A stretch of DNA of 19,439 nt from the NCBI GenBank assembly GCA_041748615.1, contig JBGTCY010000133.1, forward strand, positions 1 through 19,439, written 5' to 3'. Under the pieces are notes generated by a model. The model did no database searches. It worked only from the letters and a program-made list of their open reading frames with translations, and had not been told where the DNA came from. Both the position numbers and the translations under genes were made by a program. Within the stretch, counting starts at the first letter, position 1, and every line of letters starts with the position of its first letter. Positions 13,892 through 19,439 of the stretch are shown here, piece by piece. The stretch is from JBGTCY01 sp041748615. Its GTDB lineage: Bacteria; Bacteroidota; Bacteroidia; Chitinophagales; CAIOSU01.

Positions 13892-16306
13892 TCATTGTAA
13901 ATTTATTTCCACCACGCCTTTATTTCCATCAACCGTAACCGTCATGCCGTCTTTGATTTTGGTCATGGCGACTTCGGTGCCGACAATTGCCGGAATTCCG
14001 AATTCACGGGCGATGATTGCCGGATGAGACAGCATCCCGCCTTCATCCGTTACCAATGCCCCCACGCTGCTGAAAACCATGCTCCATTCACCGCTGGTAA
14101 TTCTGCAAATCATCACTTCTCCTTTTTTTATTTTGTCAAAGTCAGCGGGGCTTTTTACAATCCTTGCCTTGCCTTTATAAATACCGGGACTGGCAGCCCT
14201 GCCGGAAATCACATTTTCATTTTCATGTTTTTCATTTTCATATTCGCCCATTTCCACTTCATCTATCCAGCCGAATATGCGGAACATTTTACGAACAGCT
14301 TCCGGGAAAGGCTCCGGGGAAGGCATAGGTGATTCCTTTGGTCCGTAGCGTTTCGGTCCGCGGTTGAATATCGCCCATTGCTTTTCTCCCAGGCGATTGT
14401 TTATCAATGCATCCCTGTTGCTGAGTTTGCCGGTGAAAGCATCCTCTATTTCCATTTCGGTTAAGAAAAAAATATGCTCCGGGTTTTTCAAACCCATGCG
14501 TCTTGCCATTTCCAGCAACTGCAAACGCAGGAGCGCGGTCGGCTGTGTAACCGTAAGCAAGCCGTTTTCATCCCGCTGCCTGCACGCCTCCCGGCACCAT
14601 GTAGCCAATTCCTCAAACACCGCAGCCTGAGGCGTTCCTGAAAGTTGTTTGCGGGCGTCAGCAAAAGCCTGTTCGCGTTCAGGATTTTGATGCGTGGCGG
14701 ACGATTTGCCTGCTTTCATATCCTGTAAAATCGAAAAGACATTCCGGTAAATAATCTCCGGGTGTTCGCCCAGCGTGGGATTTATAATATCATAATCCTG
14801 CATCCGCAATCCGTTTGCTTTTATCCAGCGGTCAACTTCTTTTTTAAAGCCCGGTTGCTCATTAAAAAAATGAACAATACCGGTGTTGATATCCGTATCA
14901 TTTGATAAAGTTTCCTGTAAAAAATGTTTTTGACACAACCTGCTCAACTCGTCATGCACAAAAGAAGTCGCAGATGACCATCCTGCGGTAATCCTGAAAA
15001 ACTTTGACGTGTCCCATCCGAAATTTTCTTTGCAAAAAAGATAAAATTCTCCAAGGGCAATAAATCCGCCTGTCCTGTCGGCATGAGCATCCACGCCTTC
15101 AAGCATATAGTTGCGCAGTGCATGAAAGCGTTCTAATAATGCTTCGTTATTCAGTTCTTTTAAATCTGTCCGGGTAAATTCTTTGGTTTTATTTTCAAAA
15201 TATGGTTTGACCACGTCATTCCAGCGTTGCATTTCTTTATGATGCAGCTTTTCGTCCAAAACCTTTTTCATGATTTTATTCATTTTCCGCATGGATGGCA
15301 GCAAACGGGAAACTAACCACATCACCCAGTCAGGAGGCGTGCCTTTCTGGTCTCCTCCTTCCATAAGCATTTGCATATATAAATGTCCGCCTATCATCTT
15401 CGGAGTGAATGCTTGTATGGGAAAGCCATATGCCTTGAAATATTTTTTCATGCCTTCTGCATAAGGTATCATGATGGTTGAAAAACCCATAGGCGATATG
15501 GTTGTGTGATGGTCATCCCTTTTCCAGGTGCCTTCCGGAATGTCAAGCGGGATGGGCACCGGTTGAGGCGGAAGGGCTGTAATCGGACGCGACTGGAGGA
15601 TAAACAATTCATCCTTTTCGATTGCCCATTCGATATCCTGGGGTTGACCAAAAGCCTTTTCAAGTTGTTTGGCAGCTTCTGCAATTTGAACAGCCTGCTT
15701 TTCCGTGAGCACATTGCCGGGAGTATTTGTCTTGCTGATGGTGCCGTTTTTTACGGTGTATTCATCCGGGGTAACTTCTCCGGAAACCAACTTGTCGCCC
15801 AGTCCCGCCACTGCATTTATCAGGACTTCATTTCTTTCTCCCGTAACCGGATTGGCGGAGAAAGCCACCCCCGCACAATCGGCATTGACCATCTGCTGAA
15901 TGAGCAAGGCGATGGGCTGAAAGGCTTCGTTTCCATAGGCGGCAACCTGAGCCGAAGAAGCCGAGCAGATGCACTTGTCAATGGCGTCTTTCAATCCGGC
16001 TTCGTTGCTCACATTGAGGATGCTGGCAAACTGACCGGCAAAGGATTGTTCATCACCGTCTTCCGCGATGCCCGAGGAGCGTACAGCCCAGGGACCGGGC
16101 GCAACCGTTTTCAGATATTCGTGTACCTCTTTTGCCAGCGCTTCATTTTCTGTGGATGTGACGACCGTGCAGGGGATGACAATCCCTGCCGGTATGTTGA
16201 AACCCCGTTCTTTGACACGCGCAAGATTAAAGGCTTTCGCTCCGCTGGCAGACAAGCCTTTTTTGAGTGTGTCCTGCATGTTGAGCAAGTTGATTGTTGT
16301 TTCCAT
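13892..16306 (-). CDS. PEP-synthase/rifampin-phosphotransferase-like enzyme
   Basis: An 804-residue protein with the three-part layout of rifampin phosphotransferase and PEP-synthase relatives. An N-terminal ATP-grasp domain (about 1-260) has GAKAFNLARV, AVRSSGIAEDG, SFAGQFAS, GVAFSANPVTGER and ILQSRPIT. A helical central domain (about 270-680) would bind the substrate. The C-terminal swivelling domain has GGMLSHPAIIAREFG with H761 as phospho-carrier. A low-complexity linker rich in Glu and Asn (688-698) precedes the last domain. Rifampin phosphotransferases are about 860 residues, so this is somewhat shorter. It lacks the C-terminal PEP/pyruvate barrel of true PEP synthase and PPDK, so phosphorylation of a small molecule is more likely than central metabolism. 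It starts 6 bp after the TetR gene, and the pair is flanked by direct repeats. Confidence 0.8.
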   Translation of the reverse strand: METTINLLNMQDTLKKGLSASGAKAFNLARVKERGFNIPAGIVIPCTVVTSTENEALAKEVHEYLKTVAPGPWAVRSSGIAEDGDEQSFAGQFASILNVSNEAGLKDAIDKCICSASSAQVAAYGNEAFQPIALLIQQMVNADCAGVAFSANPVTGERNEVLINAVAGLGDKLVSGEVTPDEYTVKNGTISKTNTPGNVLTEKQAVQIAEAAKQLEKAFGQPQDIEWAIEKDELFILQSRPITALPPQPVPIPLDIPEGTWKRDDHHTTISPMGFSTIMIPYAEGMKKYFKAYGFPIQAFTPKMIGGHLYMQMLMEGGDQKGTPPDWVMWLVSRLLPSMRKMNKIMKKVLDEKLHHKEMQRWNDVVKPYFENKTKEFTRTDLKELNNEALLERFHALRNYMLEGVDAHADRTGGFIALGEFYLFCKENFGWDTSKFFRITAGWSSATSFVHDELSRLCQKHFLQETLSNDTDINTGIVHFFNEQPGFKKEVDRWIKANGLRMQDYDIINPTLGEHPEIIYRNVFSILQDMKAGKSSATHQNPEREQAFADARKQLSGTPQAAVFEELATWCREACRQRDENGLLTVTQPTALLRLQLLEMARRMGLKNPEHIFFLTEMEIEDAFTGKLSNRDALINNRLGEKQWAIFNRGPKRYGPKESPMPSPEPFPEAVRKMFRIFGWIDEVEMGEYENEKHENENVISGRAASPGIYKGKARIVKSPADFDKIKKGEVMICRITSGEWSMVFSSVGALVTDEGGMLSHPAIIAREFGIPAIVGTEVAMTKIKDGMTVTVDGNKGVVEINLQ
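14212..14243. repeat. Low-complexity TTTTCAT repeat encoding a Glu/Asn linker
   Basis: Repeated ATTTTCAT-like units on the plus strand encode EYENEKHENEN (residues 688-698) of the phosphotransferase-like protein on the minus strand, just before its phosphohistidine domain. The swivelling domain needs a flexible hinge, and the repeat may supply or lengthen it. Confidence 0.6.
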
Positions 16307-16312
16307 AAGCGA

Positions 16313-16963
16313 TTATTTTTTTAGCAAATGAATTAAAACTTTGAGCATTTTGAGACAGGTAGTACCGGGCTTATCCGGGTTCACACGAAATCCGATGATG
16401 CAAGCGCCATGCAATACCGAACCCACAAGCATGCTGATGTCTTCAGCCGAGAGGGAAGAATTGATTTCACTCCGTTCGGTTGCTATCCTGCATTGTTCCC
16501 GGATAAATGCGCCCATGCTCAACTCTACTTTCATGGCGTACAGTTTACTGTCCGGGTAGAGGGCTGCCCTTTCCGCCAAAGTCAGTTCCTGAACATACCG
16601 CATATTTCCTTTTTTGGTCAATAGACTAATCATATTCCCATAGAGATTGGGATTTTCGTTCAGTTCATCAGCCATGTTTTCAAATTGCCACCTGATTGCT
16701 GCCATACCGTCTTTTTTCAACCTGTGGCACTCAATAATCGAGCGATAAACCCAAACACTCAGGAAAAATCGCATGAGGTCATCTTTTTCAGGAAAGTAAT
16801 TGTAAAAAGTCACTTTTGAAATCATCGCTTTTTCACACAACACCTCCACGTTGATATCATCGAAAGACCGGGTTTTCATTTCTTCTGTCAGCAAGTCTGT
16901 CAGCAATAATTTCAGTTTTGCCGCTTTTCTTTCCCTTAATCCGGGTGGCGCAAAAGTTGTCAT
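16313..16963 (-). CDS. TetR/AcrR-family transcriptional regulator
   Basis: A 216-residue TetR-type repressor. The N-terminal DNA-binding domain has the helix-turn-helix NVEVLCEKAMISKVTFYNYFPEKDDL at about residues 38-63, with the family's TFYNYF recognition helix end. The rest is the usual all-helical ligand-binding part, divergent as expected. It lies directly before the phosphotransferase-like gene (6-bp gap) on the same strand, so it probably controls that gene and itself in response to a small molecule. A palindromic candidate operator lies 25 bp upstream of its start (16989-17002). Confidence 0.88.
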   Translation of the reverse strand: MTTFAPPGLRERKAAKLKLLLTDLLTEEMKTRSFDDINVEVLCEKAMISKVTFYNYFPEKDDLMRFFLSVWVYRSIIECHRLKKDGMAAIRWQFENMADELNENPNLYGNMISLLTKKGNMRYVQELTLAERAALYPDSKLYAMKVELSMGAFIREQCRIATERSEINSSLSAEDISMLVGSVLHGACIIGFRVNPDKPGTTCLKMLKVLIHLLKK

Positions 16964-16988
16964 AAATTATTTTATGTTGGTTAAATTG

Positions 16989-17002
16989 TTTACTAAAGTA
17001 AA
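16989..17002. promoter_or_regulatory. Candidate TetR operator palindrome
   Basis: TTTACTAAAGTAAA is a perfect 6-bp inverted repeat with a 2-bp centre, 25 bp upstream of the TetR start codon. A near-consensus minus-strand -7 box, TATCTTTA, overlaps its distal edge, so binding there would block initiation. TetR autoregulation through a short palindrome is typical; assignment is by position only. Confidence 0.42.
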
Positions 17003-17028
17003 GATATTATTTTTTATCAGAAAAAGAC

Positions 17029-17083
17029 TAAAAAAATCGGGTGGGAGTATTTGTTGGGTAAAATGGGAAAGGGGAAATCTTGA
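17029..17083 (+). pseudogene. Duplicated UbiA C-terminal tail remnant
   Basis: In the UbiA reading frame this stretch encodes GWEYLLGKMGKGKS and a stop, against GWEYLLGKLGKGKS at the end of the real gene. There is one base difference over the last 46 bp. No start codon or rest of the gene is present, so it is a scar of duplication, not a gene. It lies between the TetR start and the asparagine synthetase. Confidence 0.8.
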
Positions 17084-17185
17084 GATGGTTTGTACAATAC
17101 GGGGAACATTTAAATAACAATGAGTATAATTGCCACGAATGCACGAATTATTCTCATTCTTACACTCTTAGCGACATTAATATTT
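17038..17185 (+). repeat. Long direct repeat, right copy
   Basis: This is the partner of 13671-13817. It ends three bases before the asparagine synthetase ATG at 17189, so homology stops where that gene begins. The simplest reading is that UbiA and asparagine synthetase were once neighbours with this stretch between them, and that it was doubled when the TetR/phosphotransferase segment came in. Confidence 0.87.
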
Positions 17186-17188
17186 TTT

Positions 17189-18952
17189 ATGTGCGGCATA
17201 GCCGGAATTATTGATTTTCAGCATAAAGTTTCCGAACCCTCCGTTCGAAAAATGATGGATGCCATTCGTCACCGCGGACCGGATGATGAAGGCGTGTATC
17301 TCAACGAAAGCCAAACGGTCGGGCTGGGACATAGGCGGCTGTCGTTTCTCGATTTGTCCGAAAAAGGCAGGCAGCCGTTGAGCAGCGATGACGGAACGCT
17401 TTGGCTCACCTACAACGGGGAGATTTACAATTTCCGTGAAATAAAAAAAGTACTCCAACAACTCGGTCACACCTTCCGCACCAACACGGACAGCGAGGTG
17501 CTGATTTACGCCTACCGTCAATGGAAAGAAAAAATGTTGGACAGATTAGTCGGCATGTGGGCGTTCGCGATTTGGGATGAAAATGAACAAACGCTTTTTG
17601 CATCCCGCGACCGTTTCGGTATCAAGCCGTTTTACTATGGCGAACAAAACAACCGCTTTGTTTTTGCTTCGGAAATAAAAGCCATTGCCGCCCTGAGCGA
17701 TTACAACCGGACGCTCAACCACACCGCCTTTGCCGATTTTTTCAACTACCGCTACATTCCATCGCCCGGCACGATTTGGAACGAAGTGAAAAAACTGCCC
17801 CCCGCGCATTATCTCATATTGAAAGACGGTAAAACCACGGTCCGCGAATATTGGAAATTACAAAGCGGCAACCACACCGAAAACCACGCGCAGTTGGTAC
17901 AGGAAATTGACGAGTTGTTATTAAACTCCGTGAAGCAGCATGTGGTGAGCGATGTGCCGGTGGGCGCATTTCTGAGTGGCGGCTATGACAGTTCCGCGAT
18001 TGCTTATTATTTACATCGTATCAAATATCCGTTGCAGACGTTTTCCATCGGTTTCAAAAACTGGGAGCAGAGCGAACACCTCTATGCCGAAATCGTGGCG
18101 AAGCAGTTGGGCGCGCAACATACTTCCTACTTAGTGGATGATGCGCACCTCGATTTGCTCGAACATCTCGCGTGGGTGTATGACGAGCCACTCGCGGATA
18201 TTTCCACCCTGCCCACTTTCATGGTAAGCAAAGTGGCGGCACAACAAGTGAAAGCCGTCATGAGCGGGGAAGGCAGTGACGAAATGTTCGTTGGCTACAC
18301 CTGGCAGCGCGATTTTCAACCTCTGAGTTTTTGGGAGCAGTTGAAAAGAAAACTACAGGGCGCACCGCACCATTATATCGTTGACTACTACGCGGAAGCG
18401 ATGGCAATGGGTAGGTTCAATTATGCAGAACAAAAAAAACTGCTGCACCCCGATATGCATCGCCACCTCTGCGATGACAGCGACTGGTTTTATGCTAAAC
18501 ATTTTAACCCGCAGCTTTCTCCGCTCAAATCCATTCAGCAGATGGATATGCAATGTTTCATGGGTGAATTGGTATTGACGAAAGTGGACCGGGCGAGTAT
18601 GGCAAACTCATTGGAAGTGCGGGTGCCTTTCCTGCATCATCAATTAGCGGAGAAAATTTTTAGCCTGAAAGAGAGCATGTATCATCAGCCGCAGCAAACC
18701 AAATCATTGCTCTACGAGCAAATCAAACAGGTTTTCCCAAACGAAATTTTACAACGCAAAAAACAAGGCTTCGTGGGACCGGATGCTTATTATATGGATA
18801 TGAATTGGTATAAAAAAGTATTAGCGGACAGCCGGTTGGTGCGCGATAACCTTATCAGGAAAGAATATCTCGATGAATTATTCAAAGAAAGCTATAATTG
18901 GAAACTTTGGAAAATCGCGGTGATGGAGTTGTGGTACAAGAGGTGGGTATGA
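17189..18952 (+). CDS. asnB: Asparagine synthetase (glutamine-hydrolysing) family amidotransferase
   Basis: A 587-residue AsnB-type protein. The class II glutaminase domain begins MCGIAGI, with C2 as N-terminal nucleophile, then GHRRLSFLD (R50), NGEIYN (N76) and TDSE (D101). The synthetase domain has the PP-loop SGGYDSS at about 263-269, MSGEGSDEMF and EVRVPFLHHQL. It makes an acyl-adenylate and amidates it with ammonia from glutamine. The start is ATG 17189, not the upstream in-frame ATG at 17120, because C2 must become N-terminal; the 23 extra codons come from the direct repeat. In biosynthetic or polysaccharide loci, homologues often amidate sugar acids or peptides rather than aspartate, so a cluster-specific substrate is possible. 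Confidence 0.88.
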   Translation: MCGIAGIIDFQHKVSEPSVRKMMDAIRHRGPDDEGVYLNESQTVGLGHRRLSFLDLSEKGRQPLSSDDGTLWLTYNGEIYNFREIKKVLQQLGHTFRTNTDSEVLIYAYRQWKEKMLDRLVGMWAFAIWDENEQTLFASRDRFGIKPFYYGEQNNRFVFASEIKAIAALSDYNRTLNHTAFADFFNYRYIPSPGTIWNEVKKLPPAHYLILKDGKTTVREYWKLQSGNHTENHAQLVQEIDELLLNSVKQHVVSDVPVGAFLSGGYDSSAIAYYLHRIKYPLQTFSIGFKNWEQSEHLYAEIVAKQLGAQHTSYLVDDAHLDLLEHLAWVYDEPLADISTLPTFMVSKVAAQQVKAVMSGEGSDEMFVGYTWQRDFQPLSFWEQLKRKLQGAPHHYIVDYYAEAMAMGRFNYAEQKKLLHPDMHRHLCDDSDWFYAKHFNPQLSPLKSIQQMDMQCFMGELVLTKVDRASMANSLEVRVPFLHHQLAEKIFSLKESMYHQPQQTKSLLYEQIKQVFPNEILQRKKQGFVGPDAYYMDMNWYKKVLADSRLVRDNLIRKEYLDELFKESYNWKLWKIAVMELWYKRWV

Positions 18953-19001
18953 AACTTTTCTTATTGCGAACTCAAATCAGATGATTTACCTAACTTCATT
19001 T

Positions 19002-19017
19002 TTCTAAAAAATTAGAA
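19002..19017. promoter_or_regulatory. Palindrome just before the antitoxin start, possible autoregulatory operator
   Basis: TTCTAA (19002-19007) and TTAGAA (19012-19017) form a perfect inverted repeat with an AAAA centre, ending one base before the antitoxin ATG. Type II antitoxins usually bind palindromes over their own promoter. The site is AT-rich, so chance is possible. Confidence 0.33.
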
Positions 19018-19018
19018 T

Positions 19019-19222
19019 ATGTTGAACACAGTAAAAGCTATTGTCAGAAAAAAAAGAATTGAACTGGAGGAGCCGATGAATATTCCGGACGGGACAAAAT
19101 TATTAGTCGTCATTCTTGAAGAGGATGATGATAAATTCTGGCAAAATGCCGGTTCTTCTTCCTTAGATAAAATTTGGAAAAACACAGAAGATGATGTATA
19201 TGCAAAGCTTATCAAAAAGTAA
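19019..19222 (+). CDS. AbrB/DUF104-like antitoxin of a MazF-type module
   Basis: A 67-residue protein. Its N-terminal half (TVKAIVRKKRIELEEP, then NIPDGTKLLVVILEE) resembles the AbrB/AF2212-like (DUF104) beta-strand domain that dimerises and binds DNA. The C-terminal half, with FWQNAGSSSLDKIWKNTEDDVYAKLIKK, matches the tail seen in antitoxins paired with MazF/PemK toxins, which wraps round the toxin. The toxin gene overlaps its last 23 bp in another frame, the usual arrangement for coupled translation. It probably represses its own promoter. It lies 66 bp after the asparagine synthetase and seems unrelated to the biosynthetic locus. Confidence 0.75.
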   Translation: MLNTVKAIVRKKRIELEEPMNIPDGTKLLVVILEEDDDKFWQNAGSSSLDKIWKNTEDDVYAKLIKK

Positions 19223-19439
19223 GATTATTCTTGTAAAATATCCATTTACTGATGTTTCAGATTTTAAAGTTCGTCCTGCTATTGTATTGAGTAAAAGCAT
19301 TTATGATGATCTTTTCATAGTGCCGCTGACAAGTAAAACAGAAAAACTTAAAGAAGGAGAGTTTATTCTAAAAGATTGGAAAAAAGCAGGTCTGAATATA
19401 AAGTCTGCTGTTAAGACAGGAATTTTTACAATCAATTCA
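19200..19439 (+). CDS. MazF/PemK-family toxin (3' end outside window)
   Basis: An ATG at 19200 opens a frame that runs without a stop for 80 codons to the window edge. It encodes KIILVKYPFTDVSDFKVRPA, then IVLSKS, FIVPLTSKTEKL, LKDWKKAGLNIKSAVKTGIF. The pattern PFTD-x-RPAIVLS, VPLTS, W-x2-AGL-x2-S is that of MazF/PemK endoribonuclease toxins, which cut mRNA (sometimes rRNA or tRNA). The protein is likely 110 residues or so when complete. The gene overlaps the antitoxin gene by 23 bp. Confidence 0.85.
   Translation, partial: MQSLSKSKIILVKYPFTDVSDFKVRPAIVLSKSIYDDLFIVPLTSKTEKLKEGEFILKDWKKAGLNIKSAVKTGIFTINS

Noticed and set aside
15506..16324. Long plus-strand open frame of 272 codons
   Set aside because: It lies wholly antisense to the phosphotransferase-like gene, whose protein carries clear ATP-grasp motifs there; the antisense product shows no domain.

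Overview
The window looks like an accessory region of a Bacteroidota chromosome. The signs are a FISUMP-type lipoprotein, GC-rich palindromic repeats with the core CTCCTTCGGAG and a GGGGGTGAGG tail, the intergenic motif GCCACGAATGCACGAAT, few Shine-Dalgarno sites, and AT-rich gaps between genes of moderate GC. I cannot name a genus. No tRNA, rRNA or CRISPR array was seen.

Layout. 1-126 holds the N-terminal part of an ISNCY-type transposase on the minus strand, without a start codon. 126-779 is a FISUMP lipoprotein whose start is not ATG. 781-5493 is a minus-strand, operon-like run: Asp/Asn-hydroxylase-like dioxygenase, PhyH-type dioxygenase, then two B12-binding radical SAM enzymes. 5639-6340 is a family 2 glycosyltransferase on the plus strand, converging on a second PhyH dioxygenase (6326-7252, minus). 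From 7330 to 13716 a plus-strand run follows: WbpG-like sugar amidotransferase, NodU/CmcH-type carbamoyltransferase, third PhyH dioxygenase, membrane-anchored methyltransferase and UbiA-type prenyltransferase. 13892-16963 is a minus-strand pair, a TetR regulator and a rifampin-phosphotransferase/PEP-synthase-like enzyme, flanked by about 147-bp direct repeats. 17189-18952 is a glutamine-dependent asparagine synthetase. 19019-19439 is an antitoxin/MazF-type toxin pair, the toxin cut by the window edge.

The genes from 781 to 18952, apart from the TetR/phosphotransferase insert, read as one biosynthetic locus. It combines prenyl transfer, glycosyl transfer, carbamoylation, amidation or amidination, methylation and a striking set of oxidative tailoring enzymes (four Fe(II)/2-oxoglutarate-type dioxygenases and two cobalamin radical SAM enzymes). 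No NRPS, PKS, terpene cyclase or peptide precursor is visible. The product cannot be read from the sequence; a membrane-linked, heavily decorated glycolipid or surface-glycan moiety is my best inference.

The region also carries marks of recent rearrangement. Two palindromic repeats lie in frame inside the carbamoyltransferase gene. A duplicated UbiA 3' tail flanks the TetR/phosphotransferase insert. A heptamer tandem tract lies upstream of the carbamoyltransferase, and the transposase remnant and the lipoprotein both lose their start codons at one junction.
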